Source: Pseudodesulfovibrio cashew (lineage in GTDB: Bacteria > Desulfobacterota > Desulfovibrionia > Desulfovibrionales > Desulfovibrionaceae). Taken from it: DNA of 64,000 nt. The notes beneath the pieces were generated by a model that saw only the letters and a program-made list of their open reading frames with translations, made no database searches and was not told the DNA's origin. The DNA lies in NCBI RefSeq assembly GCF_009762795.1, contig NZ_CP046400.1, positions 124,001-188,000 of the forward strand, read 5' to 3'. The position numbers and the translations under genes were made by a program. Below, one piece after another: positions 55,799-64,000 of this stretch (positions within the stretch are counted from its first letter, which is position 1; the number at the start of each line of letters is the position of its first letter).

Positions 55799-56722
55799 AT
55801 GTCCATCCCCGTCGCCATCGCCCGCATACAAGAATACGAGTCCACCCTGCTCGACTCGGCCACGGCCCTGGTCCTGGAGGAATCCGGGTTCCGGCCCGGC
55901 CCTGGCACGGAAGTGCTGGTCAAGCCCAACCTGGTCTCGTCGTCCAACGCGCGCCATTGCTGCACCAACCCGCTGCTGGTCCGGGCGGCCTGCGCCTACC
56001 TCCTCGACTGCGGGGCCAGGGTGTCGGTGGCGGACTCTCCGGGTTATGGCCCGGCGGCACACGTGGCCCGGCGCTCCGGACTGAAGGAGGCACTGGCCGG
56101 ACTGGGGCTCGGGGTGACCAGTCTGCGACGTCCCGTGCCGGTCCGACTCTCCGGCGGCGTGACCATGGGCATCTCCCGCCAGGCCCTTGAGGCGGAACGC
56201 ATCCTCAATATCCCCAAGCTCAAGGTCCACTGCCAGATGGTCATGTCCGGCGCGGTCAAGAACCTGTTCGGCTGCGTTGTCGGCTTCCGCAAGGCAGTGG
56301 CCCACAACCGTCTGGGACACGATCCCCTCGCCTTCCGGGCCATGATCATGGACGTCTACGCCGCCCTGCCCCAGGCTCATCATCTCATGGACGGGGTCCA
56401 CCCCCTGCACAAGGACGGCCCGGTCAACGGCGAGCCCTATCCGCTGGAGCTGCTGGCGGCCTGCGAAAACGGCGTGGCCCTGGACACCGCGACCTACGCA
56501 ATCCTCGGCCTCAAACCGGGAGACGTGCCGCTCTGGGCCGAAGCGCACCTGCGGCACATGGCCGGAGCAACACCGGACGAACTCGCCTATCCTCTTGAGC
56601 AGCCGGGCCAGTTCCGGGCCGACGGATTCCAGCTTTCGGTGGTGCGTCCGCTCGATTTCCATGTCATGCGCATCCTCAAAGGACGATTCAGAAGTCTTTT
56701 AAAACATTTCCAAAAACGGTGA
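55799..56722 (+). CDS. DUF362 domain protein
   Basis: 307 residues from ATG 55799. DUF362 core: VLVKPNLVSS near residue 42, VSVADSPGYGP, ILNIPKLKVHCQMVMSGAVKNLFGCVVGFRKAVAHNRLG, and LMDGVHPLHKDGPVNG. It has no ferredoxin [4Fe-4S] motif at the C-terminus, unlike many DUF362 proteins. The family has no settled biochemical role. hypF follows after 41 bp on the same strand and may be co-transcribed. Confidence 0.88.
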   Translation: MSIPVAIARIQEYESTLLDSATALVLEESGFRPGPGTEVLVKPNLVSSSNARHCCTNPLLVRAACAYLLDCGARVSVADSPGYGPAAHVARRSGLKEALAGLGLGVTSLRRPVPVRLSGGVTMGISRQALEAERILNIPKLKVHCQMVMSGAVKNLFGCVVGFRKAVAHNRLGHDPLAFRAMIMDVYAALPQAHHLMDGVHPLHKDGPVNGEPYPLELLAACENGVALDTATYAILGLKPGDVPLWAEAHLRHMAGATPDELAYPLEQPGQFRADGFQLSVVRPLDFHVMRILKGRFRSLLKHFQKR

Positions 56723-56763
56723 ACCTCTTGCACTCGTCGAGCGGGGAGGCTATGTAACGGAGC

Positions 56764-59070
56764 ATGTCTTTGCTGCGTCACCGCTTCACCATCACCGGGC
56801 AAGTCCAGGGCGTGGGGTTCCGGCCCTTCGTCTACCGCATCGCCATGGAAAACGGAGTCACCGGTACGGTGAACAACTCCAGCGAGGGAGTGATCATCGA
56901 GGTGCAGGGCGACGCGGATCAGATGGCCCGCTTCGACGGAGACCTGACCTACAAGCTGCCGCCTCTGGCAAGGGTGGTGACCCGGGACAGGGAAGACCTG
57001 TCACCGCTTGAGGCAGAGGACGGCTTCACCATCCTCAAGTCCACGGGCGGGCTGGGTCATTCGGTGCTGATCAGCGCGGACGTGGCCACCTGCCCGGACT
57101 GCGTGGCGGACATCGCCGACCCGAACAACAGGCGCTATCGTTACCCCTTCACCAACTGCACCAACTGCGGCCCGCGCTATACCATCACCCGCTCTATCCC
57201 CTATGACCGGCCCCAGACCTCCATGTCCTGCTTCAAGCTGTGCAAGGAGTGCGGCAAGGAGTACGAGGACCCGCTGGACCGCCGTTTCCACGCACAGCCC
57301 AACGCCTGTCCCCGGTGCGGCCCGCGCATCTGGCTGACCGACAACCTCGGGGTGATGATCGCCCAGGGTGACGAATCAATCCGGCGGCTGGCCTGCGAGT
57401 TGTGCGAGGGGAAAATAGCGGCCATCAAGGGCTTGGGCGGCTTCCACCTGGCCTGTGACGCCCGCTCCGACGAATCCGTGGCCGCCCTGCGTGAGCGCAA
57501 GCACCGCCCGGACAAGCCCCTGGCGGTGATGGTCCCGAACATGGAATACGCCCGCCGACTGGCGGAGATCACCCCGGAGGAAGAGGCATGGCTGACCGGT
57601 ACGCAGCGGCCCATCGTCCTGCTGCCCAAGCGCCACCCCTTCCCGCTCTCCAAACACGTGGCTCCGGACACGGAGTTCGTGGGGATCATGCTCCCATACA
57701 CCCCGCTTCATCACATACTGCTCGGCGATTTTTGCGCCCCCCTGGTGATGACCTCGGGCAACTTCTCGTCCGAGCCCATCGCCCTGGGCAACCGCGAGGC
57801 CTCCGGACGGCTGTCGGAAATCACGGACCTGTTCCTGCATCACAACCGGGATATCCTCATTCGCACGGACGACTCCGTGGTCCGGGTCAATCCGTCCACC
57901 GGCGACCCGATTCTCATGCGCCGGGCGCGTGGCTTCGCCCCCTCGCCCATATTTCTCTCCCAGAGCGGCCCCACGGTCCTCGGCACCGGGCCGGAGCTCA
58001 AGTGCACCCTGACCCTGACCAAGGGGGACCAGGCCTTTCCCAGCCAGCACATCGGCAACCTTTCCAACCTGGAAACCATGGAGTTCTACAAGGAAATCCA
58101 TGACCACCTGGAGAATATCCTCCGCGTCGAGCCGGAGCTGATCGTCCGCGATCTTCACCCGGACTACATGACCAGCCAGTGGGCCGAGGAGTTGGGCAGG
58201 GAGCGGAACATCCCCGTGGCATCCCTCCAGCACCACTACGCCCACATACACGCCGTGCTGGCCGAAAACAGGTTCACCGACCCGGTCATCGGCCTGGCCC
58301 TGGACGGCACCGGGCTGGGCGAGGACGGAACCATCTGGGGCGGCGAGTGCCTGCTGGTCATGCCGGAGGAGATGGAACACCAGCGGCTGGCCCACTTCGC
58401 CCACATTCGGCTGCCCGGTGGCGAGACCGCCGTGCGCGAGCCCTGGCGCATCGCCCAGGCCGCGCTCTGGGAACTCGGCGTGACCGAGCCCGGCAACTAC
58501 CGCTGGCCCTGGCTTGACAGTTTCGAAGCGGAATCCCGCTTCCTGCCGCAATTACTGGAAAAAGGCGTCAACGCGCCCAAGACTTCGAGCTGCGGAAGAC
58601 TCTTCGACGCGGTGGCCGCCCTATGCGGGCTGGCCAACACCATCACTTACGAGGGCCAGGCAGCCATCCGGCTGGAAAAAGTGCAGGACATGCGCGAGAC
58701 CAAGGCCTACCCGTGCCCGCTCATGGCGGCCGACCCCGTTGCCCTGAACACCCTGGAGCTGGTCAGATGCGTCCTGGCCGACCTCGCCGACGGCGTGCCC
58801 GTCCCGAACATCGCCCGGCGCTTCCACCTCGGGCTGATCAACGGCCTGGCCGAGATGGCCTACTCCTTTTCCCTGCTCCTGGACATCCACCACGTGGCCC
58901 TGTCCGGCGGGGTCATGCAGAACCTGACCATGGCCGAACTCCTGCCCAAGGCGCTGGAGGGCATGGGCCTGATCCCGCTGGTCCACCGCGAGGTGCCGCC
59001 CAACGACGCCTGCATATCCCTGGGCCAGGCGGCCTGGGGACAACGCAAGCTCCTCGCCGAGCGGGGATAA
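56764..59070 (+). CDS. hypF: Carbamoyltransferase HypF (hydrogenase maturation)
   Basis: 768 residues, the family's full length. Acylphosphatase domain (5-95, GQVQGVGFRPFVYR). Two zinc-finger-like motifs (CPDC...CTNC, CKEC...CPRC) are at about 110-185. A YrdC-like domain (about 200-385, IAAIKGLGGFHLACDA, KPLAVMV) precedes the Kae1-like C-terminal domain with HHYAHIHAVLAEN and DGTGLGEDGTIWGGE. It carbamoylates HypE to build the CN ligands of [NiFe]-hydrogenase. Other hyp and hydrogenase genes are not in the window. SD ACGGAGC is next to ATG 56764. Confidence 0.97.
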   Translation: MSLLRHRFTITGQVQGVGFRPFVYRIAMENGVTGTVNNSSEGVIIEVQGDADQMARFDGDLTYKLPPLARVVTRDREDLSPLEAEDGFTILKSTGGLGHSVLISADVATCPDCVADIADPNNRRYRYPFTNCTNCGPRYTITRSIPYDRPQTSMSCFKLCKECGKEYEDPLDRRFHAQPNACPRCGPRIWLTDNLGVMIAQGDESIRRLACELCEGKIAAIKGLGGFHLACDARSDESVAALRERKHRPDKPLAVMVPNMEYARRLAEITPEEEAWLTGTQRPIVLLPKRHPFPLSKHVAPDTEFVGIMLPYTPLHHILLGDFCAPLVMTSGNFSSEPIALGNREASGRLSEITDLFLHHNRDILIRTDDSVVRVNPSTGDPILMRRARGFAPSPIFLSQSGPTVLGTGPELKCTLTLTKGDQAFPSQHIGNLSNLETMEFYKEIHDHLENILRVEPELIVRDLHPDYMTSQWAEELGRERNIPVASLQHHYAHIHAVLAENRFTDPVIGLALDGTGLGEDGTIWGGECLLVMPEEMEHQRLAHFAHIRLPGGETAVREPWRIAQAALWELGVTEPGNYRWPWLDSFEAESRFLPQLLEKGVNAPKTSSCGRLFDAVAALCGLANTITYEGQAAIRLEKVQDMRETKAYPCPLMAADPVALNTLELVRCVLADLADGVPVPNIARRFHLGLINGLAEMAYSFSLLLDIHHVALSGGVMQNLTMAELLPKALEGMGLIPLVHREVPPNDACISLGQAAWGQRKLLAERG

Positions 59071-59095
59071 TCGAAACATCGGATACCGGAGCGAC

Positions 59096-60649
59096 TCAAT
59101 ACCGTTCCAGGTCGTCCTCTTCGTCCCCGGCCCCCAAGGCTTGGGTCTCCCCGGTGTCACCCAGGGAGAAATAGCTGATGGAGGATTGCAGGATGCGCGC
59201 GGTGTCGGCCAGCTTCTCCGCCGTGACGGCCAGTTCCTCGGAGGCCGCCGCGTTCTGCTGCACGCTCTCGTCCAGGTGGCCGATGCCCTGCTTGATGACG
59301 GACGCGCCCTGTGACTGCTCGTTGCTGGTGGCGCTGATCTCCTTGACCAGGTCCGACGTCTTGAGGATATCCGGGACCATGCGGGCCAGCATGTCCCCCG
59401 CCTTTTTGGCCACCGCCATGGAGCCGGAAGAAAGCTCGCTGATCTCGGCCGCAGCCTTGCCGCTGCGCTCGGCAAGCTTGCGCACCTCGGCCGCGACCAC
59501 GGCGAACCCTTTGCCATGCTCACCGGCCCTGGCGGCCTCGATGGCCGCGTTGAGCGCCAGCAGGTTGGTCTGCCTGGCAATCTCCTCGACAATGGAAATC
59601 TTCTCCGCAATTTCGGCCATGGCCGAGACCGTGGCGCTGACGGTCCGCCCGCCCTCCTCGGCGTCACGTCCCGACTTGTCCGCGATGGCCTCGGTCTCAC
59701 GGGCGCTGTCGAAATTGCGATCGATGGAGGCCGTGATCTGTTCCACGCTGGCCGAGACCTCCTCCACACCTGCGGCCTGATGGCTCGCGCCCTTGGACAC
59801 GACATCGGCGGCTCCGGCCATCTCGCGGCTGCCCGTTGCCACGCTTTGCGACACGCTTGCAGCGTCCCCGATGACCCTGCGCAACTGCACGACCATGCGG
59901 TGCATGGCCGCATACACGCTGTCCTCCCGGATGGCGTCCCCGAAGCTGACCGTGAGGTCGCCCTCGGCAATGGAGTCGGCCACCACCTTGAGGTCGGCGG
60001 GGTCGGTCCCCAGCTTGCGCAGAATATACGTGGTGATGACCACAGCCATGAGAATGCCAACGAGGATGGCGGACCCGCCCGTGGCCAGTGCGACCAGATT
60101 GTACAGATCCACGGTGGAGCGGATGTCCTCCAGCTTCTGCAGAGCCATGGCGTCGGACCGCTCCACGATTTGCATCACCGCGGGCTGGATGGTTCCGACC
60201 ACGGCGAGCATGTTCTTCTCGCCCTCCTTGAACGCTTCGTCGCCGTCCGCTCCGGCCATATCGTAGAAAAAGGACTCATAGTCGAAGCACGCTTTCTTGA
60301 CCTGCTCACCCAGCTTGACCAGTTCGCCGTCGCCCCCGGCCTTGGCCAGCTCCACCAGCTCCTCGGTTGACTTGACCAGACCGGCCACGGCTTCGATGAA
60401 CTTGTCCACATAGTCGAAATTCATGTCGCGCAGGAACGCCTTTTCGTCGATGCGGCATTGCAGCATCTGCCCCCGAACCTTGTACGCCTGGTCTTTGATG
60501 GCGTATTGGTTCGCCATGAGCTGCGCGTACCCCGAGGCCGAGACATAAGAAGCATACTGATACATGCCCATGACGATCACGAGCAGCGCCAGGACCATGC
60601 CGAAGCCGCCTGCCAATTTTATCCTGAGTCGTACGTCGAGTAGATTCAC
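59096..60649 (-). CDS. Methyl-accepting chemotaxis protein with helical-bundle sensor
   Basis: 517 residues. TM1 is at about 12-32. A periplasmic four-helix-bundle-like domain (about 35-185) contains [14 protein letters not shown], typical of HBM/4HB sensors. TM2 is at about 188-212. HAMP follows, and the signalling hairpin carries [41 protein letters not shown]. The C-terminus is acidic (EEDDLERY) without a CheR tether. It converges on hypF, ending 25 bp away. Confidence 0.93.
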   Translation of the reverse strand: MNLLDVRLRIKLAGGFGMVLALLVIVMGMYQYASYVSASGYAQLMANQYAIKDQAYKVRGQMLQCRIDEKAFLRDMNFDYVDKFIEAVAGLVKSTEELVELAKAGGDGELVKLGEQVKKACFDYESFFYDMAGADGDEAFKEGEKNMLAVVGTIQPAVMQIVERSDAMALQKLEDIRSTVDLYNLVALATGGSAILVGILMAVVITTYILRKLGTDPADLKVVADSIAEGDLTVSFGDAIREDSVYAAMHRMVVQLRRVIGDAASVSQSVATGSREMAGAADVVSKGASHQAAGVEEVSASVEQITASIDRNFDSARETEAIADKSGRDAEEGGRTVSATVSAMAEIAEKISIVEEIARQTNLLALNAAIEAARAGEHGKGFAVVAAEVRKLAERSGKAAAEISELSSGSMAVAKKAGDMLARMVPDILKTSDLVKEISATSNEQSQGASVIKQGIGHLDESVQQNAAASEELAVTAEKLADTARILQSSISYFSLGDTGETQALGAGDEEDDLERY

Positions 60650-60840
60650 GGTTCGCCCTTTGCACTATTTGATTTAGCCTTTGCCTGAAAACCCTGGATC
60701 TTCATCCATTACAGCTGCGGCATGTTCAGGTACATTATTATAATAACCTATCGGAAAAACTCACCGTCCCTTGTCCTGACAGAACAAAGCGTGTAAAAGG
60801 TAGCTACTGAATAATCCCTTCATACCGTCAAGGAGCCATC

Positions 60841-60999
60841 ATGGAACTGTTACGCATCATAATCTCAGTCCTCCTCCCGCCCCTCGGAGCCTTCTTCAAA
60901 GTGGGGCTTGGTCTGCAATTCTGGATCAATCTGGTCCTGACCCTGTGCGGGTATTTCCCCGGTCTGGTCCACGTCATCTGGTTGCTGGCCCGCAAATAA
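60841..60999 (+). CDS. Pmp3/UPF0057 family small membrane protein
   Basis: 52 residues. AAGGAG lies 6 nt before ATG 60841. Two hydrophobic helices (ELLRIIISVLLPPLGAFF and FWINLVLTLCGYFPGLVHV) with the PPLG turn and the GYFPG-x-HVIW ending are the signature of the yeast Pmp3/E. coli YqaE (UPF0057) proteolipids. These are small hydrophobic proteins linked to ion homeostasis and stress. It stands alone between the chemoreceptor gene and the PEP-CTERM gene. Confidence 0.92.
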   Translation: MELLRIIISVLLPPLGAFFKVGLGLQFWINLVLTLCGYFPGLVHVIWLLARK

Positions 61000-61237
61000 T
61001 TCGCAACACCGGGGCAGATAACGCTCTTTGTCCGTCAAATGGGTGCGGTGCTATCGATTACATCGGGACCCGCGCTTTTTTCTTGCCAAATGATGGCATT
61101 GCCCATATTGGAACGGTTGTTTCATTAAGTGGCAAAAGATATCATTGTGCAATTAGAAAGTGCTTGCCGTCCTCCACGACCGCTGCCGGGACCGCCGTCC
61201 CGCCGGTCCATGAACGGCTGAAATAGAGAACCCGATC

Positions 61238-62179
61238 ATGAGAAATACCTGTCGTCTGTTACTCGTCCTCGTCCTGGCTGCAATCCTGCCGGGAACGGCC
61301 AGCGCCTCCATGCTGGGCATGGCGGGTTCTTACAACGGATTCATTTTCAACGACTTCACCAGCTACTTCTCCGACACGGAAGGCCGTCTGGCAGCAGGCG
61401 GTGACGTCAATCTCATGAGCTACGGCGTTGGCAACAAGCTGCCCGCCGGAAGTTCCGGCGACGTACTTACCGTGGGCGGCGACCTGAGGGCCGTGGGCGG
61501 CCAGGTTTACCACGGCAACGCCAGGGTGGGAGGCCACGCCTACACCGCCGGTTTCAATGTCGTTGGAGAACAGCGCAACGGCGCGGGCATGGACATCGAC
61601 TTTGACGCGGAAGAGACCTACCTCAAGGCCCTGTCCGCTTCCCTCGCCGACCTGCCCGGAAATGGGAACACCACCTATACCCGTTGGAGAGCCTTCGAGC
61701 TGGCCGGCGATTCCTCGGACCTGGTGGTCTTCAACCTGAAAGGAGCCGATCTGGCCCGGGCCTCGGGCTTCAACGTGACCGGCATCGGCGAAGACACCAC
61801 GGTGATCTTCAACGTCTCGGGCCGGGTTGGTCATATGGGTGGCATGCAGATGTTCCTCAACGGTCTGAGCAATGAAATCCTGAGCTACAGCGACAAATTT
61901 CTCTTCAATTTCTACGAAGCCAAAATGCTGGACATATCCTTCTTCAAGGCGGCGGGCAGCATTCTGGCTCCCTATGCCGACGTCACCGGCCAGTGGGGCG
62001 CAGTCCACGGCACCCTGGTCGCCTCGTCCTACTTTGGCACCACCGAGCTGGAATACAACCCGTTCACCGGAGAAATTCCAGAAGATCCCGGCACCTCTGT
62101 TCCAGAACCAGGCACCCTGGTCCTGCTCGGGCTCGGCCTGGCCGGACTGGGCATTACCCTGAAGCGCAGACGGGCGTAA
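61238..62179 (+). CDS. Choice-of-anchor A family protein with PEP-CTERM sorting signal
   Basis: 313 residues. Signal peptide of about 23 residues (RNTCRLLLVLVLAAILPGTASA). The main part is a choice-of-anchor A domain (FNDFTSYFSDTEGRLAAGGDVNL, LTVGGDLRAVGGQVYHGNARVGG, ILAPYADVTGQWGAVHGTLVASS). The end has VPEPGT, a hydrophobic helix (LVLLGLGLAGLGITL) and KRRR, the PEP-CTERM tripartite signal recognised by exosortase. It is exported, cleaved and probably attached to or released with extracellular polysaccharide. No exosortase gene is in the window. A terminator follows. Confidence 0.93.
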   Translation: MRNTCRLLLVLVLAAILPGTASASMLGMAGSYNGFIFNDFTSYFSDTEGRLAAGGDVNLMSYGVGNKLPAGSSGDVLTVGGDLRAVGGQVYHGNARVGGHAYTAGFNVVGEQRNGAGMDIDFDAEETYLKALSASLADLPGNGNTTYTRWRAFELAGDSSDLVVFNLKGADLARASGFNVTGIGEDTTVIFNVSGRVGHMGGMQMFLNGLSNEILSYSDKFLFNFYEAKMLDISFFKAAGSILAPYADVTGQWGAVHGTLVASSYFGTTELEYNPFTGEIPEDPGTSVPEPGTLVLLGLGLAGLGITLKRRRA

Positions 62180-62194
62180 TTGACACGACAGCCA

Positions 62195-62230
62195 AGCGGG
62201 TTGCGGCATCTGTCGCAACCCGCTTTTTTT
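62195..62230 (+). terminator. Terminator of the PEP-CTERM gene
   Basis: A perfect 11-bp stem (62195-62205 with 62214-62224), then six T. Confidence 0.92.
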
Positions 62231-62296
62231 CATGGAGGCCTTTCCCGCCCGCGACACTCGTTGCGCGAAGCAAAGAAAATTGATACCTCCTGCCTC

Positions 62297-62890
62297 ATGA
62301 GCTATCTGAAGGAATTTCAAGCGGCGGCCAGCCGCACCAGGAAACTCGGCCTGGATGACGTCTCCCTCGGCAGGGACGGGCTCGTCCTCGACGGCGCCGT
62401 GCTCGACGCGGTGGAAACCACGGGCCATATTCCCTTTGCGCAGCGGGCGGATAACGGCTTTAACGTCAATTTCGGCATGTTCCACATGCTGGCCAAAAAA
62501 TTCCACATCCCCGGCGCGACCATGACCATCGGCAACGTGGCAGTGCACGGCAAGATGCGCTTTCCGGCCACCCCGGCCCACTTCCGCAAGATGGTCGAAA
62601 ACCAGACCGGCGAGGAGAACATGGGCAACTATCACCTGTGGACCACTCTGCCCGGCGGCTACATCCTGGACCACGCCATCCTCTCGTCACTGCACAAGGA
62701 CGGCCTGGCCGTAATTGACGAAACGGTCCCGGCCCAGCGATTCCTCTACGGCCTGGGGGACGAACTGGAGCATGGGTTGACCTACCACCCCATGCTCGTG
62801 GGATTGGAATTCTTCGTTGCTTCGGCCACCCTGGACCGGGAAGCCCTGGAGTACCTCATGGGCGAGCGGTTCCCCAAGCAGTACTCCTGA
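62297..62890 (+). CDS. Unknown soluble protein
   Basis: 197 residues from ATG 62297; no clear SD, so the start is uncertain. No signal peptide or membrane helix. It has several His-containing segments (FGMFHMLAKKFHIPGATM, GNYHLWTTLPGGYILDHAILSSLH, LEHGLTYHPMLVGLEFFVAS) that could form a metal site, but no pattern I recognise. It lies between two terminators and so is a single-gene unit. Confidence 0.7.
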   Translation: MSYLKEFQAAASRTRKLGLDDVSLGRDGLVLDGAVLDAVETTGHIPFAQRADNGFNVNFGMFHMLAKKFHIPGATMTIGNVAVHGKMRFPATPAHFRKMVENQTGEENMGNYHLWTTLPGGYILDHAILSSLHKDGLAVIDETVPAQRFLYGLGDELEHGLTYHPMLVGLEFFVASATLDREALEYLMGERFPKQYS

Positions 62891-62914
62891 CCGCGAATAA
62901 ACGACATTTCAATG

Positions 62915-62964
62915 GAAAAGCGGCGCGGCGTTCCGGACAACCGGACCGCCGCGCCGCTGTTTTG
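62915..62964. terminator. Bidirectional terminator between convergent genes
   Basis: A 12-bp GC stem (62919-62930 with 62947-62958), an inner CCGG/CCGG pairing, AAAA before and GTTTT after. Confidence 0.88.
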
Positions 62965-62973
62965 GCAGGGAAA

Positions 62974-64000
62974 TCACACGGCAAAGGAAGCGCCGTCATA
63001 GGACGAGAAGTCGTAGGCCTCCTCGATCTCCTCCCGGATGAGCTGGACCACTCCGTGGTCCTCCAGCCAGGCGAGAGCCCCGCTTTCGCGCAGGGGATGG
63101 GCATGGAGGAAGAGATCGTCCCAGCGGGAGATGTCAACCGCCTCCCGCCCGGTGCGCAGATCGTGGCCCAGACCGCTCAAGTCGGCCCGGAGCAAGGTCC
63201 AGATACGGGGATAGCCGGTGAAGAGGTGGGCCAGGGCGGCCAGGAAATCGCGGCGCATGGACGGTTTTGCCCGCCGCCGCCAGATGAGGAAATCGAGACA
63301 ATCGAGCACGGCGTGGGCCAGATAGAGCTGTTCGACGTAGTGGAAAAGCGGTTCGTCCAGTTCGGCGATCCGCCCGAGACGATCATACATGGGCGCGGCC
63401 AGCACGCCGAAGAGGTAGTTGACCACCCCGCTTTCGGGGGCATCCGCCTCGGCCGCCTCCATAAGCTGCTGTTTGATCGGCTTGTGGCACCATTTCCAGA
63501 CCCGTTTGCACAAGGTTATGCGCGAAATTCTGCGCAACTGCCACGCCTCGGCCCGGGCGTCTGAGAACAGGGTGTAGCCCAGACGCTTCAGCCGGTTGCA
63601 GAGATAATGGTCCTGGCAATTGGTCTCCTCGTAACCGAGGAATCCACCCGCGTGCTCCCAAGTCTCGCGGCGCAGGACAAAGGCGTTGCCCGGGACAAAA
63701 TCAACGGGGCCCACATGACGTTGGTTGTGGTTGTCGCCGAAGTGGGCGAGATAACGGGAGACCAGGTCGTCGCCCGCGCGGTAGGTGAGAGACCCGCCAA
63801 CCAACCCAACCCCCGGCCTGCCGAGATGGACCAAGGCGCGTTCCAGCCAATCCGGGTTGACCCGGGTGTCGCAATCCATGGAAAATAGAATATCGCCCGA
63901 GGCCGCGTCCAGTCCGGCCCCTTTGGCCGCAGTGATGCCCCTATTTTTTTCGAAGCGGATGATCCGCAGAGTATCCGGCGCGTCAGCCATGGCGAACGGC
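62974..64000 (-). CDS. Family 2 glycosyltransferase, 5' end cut by window edge
   Basis: At least 341 residues; the frame is open to position 64000, and the ATG at 63990 is inside the GT-A fold. The visible part starts at the second Rossmann strand (IIRFEKNRGITAAKGAGLDAASGDILFSMDCDTRVNPDWL), with MDCDTR as the DxD-like metal site. Next comes VPGNAFVLRRETWEHAGGFLGYEETNCQDHYLCNRLKRLGY, as in chain-forming GT2 enzymes. A helical C-terminal region follows. The missing N-terminus should hold the first strand and the SxxDGSxD motif, about 50-80 residues. Acceptor unknown. Confidence 0.88.
   Translation of the reverse strand, partial: PFAMADAPDTLRIIRFEKNRGITAAKGAGLDAASGDILFSMDCDTRVNPDWLERALVHLGRPGVGLVGGSLTYRAGDDLVSRYLAHFGDNHNQRHVGPVDFVPGNAFVLRRETWEHAGGFLGYEETNCQDHYLCNRLKRLGYTLFSDARAEAWQLRRISRITLCKRVWKWCHKPIKQQLMEAAEADAPESGVVNYLFGVLAAPMYDRLGRIAELDEPLFHYVEQLYLAHAVLDCLDFLIWRRRAKPSMRRDFLAALAHLFTGYPRIWTLLRADLSGLGHDLRTGREAVDISRWDDLFLHAHPLRESGALAWLEDHGVVQLIREEIEEAYDFSSYDGASFAV

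Noticed and set aside
61000-61237. Possible sigma54 promoter before the PEP-CTERM gene (TGGCAAAAGATATCATTGTGC)
   Set aside because: The GG and GC dinucleotides are not 10 bp apart, so the -24/-12 geometry fails. I see no other clear signal in this gap.

Overview
The window (about 62-65% GC by eye, unmeasured) looks like a chromosomal segment of a sulfate-reducing bacterium of the Desulfovibrio/Pseudodesulfovibrio type. The strongest marker is a complete Tmc transmembrane electron-transfer operon (11565-15261). Many chemoreceptors, sensor kinases and bacterial enhancer-binding proteins, an HdrD-like iron-sulfur protein, an indolepyruvate:ferredoxin oxidoreductase and HypF fit the same picture. 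The genus is inferred from gene content, not from a marker gene. I found no tRNA, rRNA, CRISPR array, phage or insertion sequence.

Layout. 1-3229: a Reg_prop beta-propeller gene coupled to a large unknown membrane protein that runs off the left edge. 3375-6616: solute-binding protein and chemoreceptor. 6812-11184: DEAD-box helicase, putative glycosyltransferase and YgiQ radical SAM protein, probably one operon. 11565-15261: tmcD-C-B-A in transcription order. 15262-16096: an 835-bp gap with several inverted repeats. 16097-17304: His-rich metal-transporter-like protein and a MarR regulator with AdcR-like histidines, behind a promoter embedded in an inverted repeat. 17441-22881: degenerate GGDEF sensor, cysteine-less thioredoxin-fold protein, REC/multi-PAS/sigma54 activator, and a divergent 80-residue protein. 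23065-25279: receiver protein, glycosyltransferase, secreted cyclophilin. 25362-30615: acyl-CoA synthetase with a duplicated helical insert, and a hybrid histidine kinase with a periplasmic binding domain. 30686-33957: azlC-azlD-racemase operon opposite a MocR-type regulator.

33958-42157: Cache protein, RarD, HdrD-like protein, DUF401-type permease, lineage-specific unknowns, a disulfide-reductase-like flavoprotein and proA. 42492-47309: TPR-like membrane protein with iorAB, then a GAF/sigma54 activator. 47400-52824: unknowns, a SLOG-like protein and two divergent paralogous glycosyltransferases. 52825-53296: a repeat-rich gap. 53297-53962: cold-shock protein and an RRM protein with a structured leader. 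54222-60999: twin ATPase, DUF362 protein, HypF, chemoreceptor and a 52-residue Pmp3/UPF0057 protein. 61238-64000: PEP-CTERM choice-of-anchor protein, an unknown, and a glycosyltransferase cut by the right edge.

The most promising local systems are the MarR/metal-transporter pair, the MocR-AzlCD-racemase module, the propeller plus giant membrane protein at the left edge, the divergent glycosyltransferase pair and the structured leader of the RRM gene. All functional readings come from motif recognition by eye; no database search was possible.
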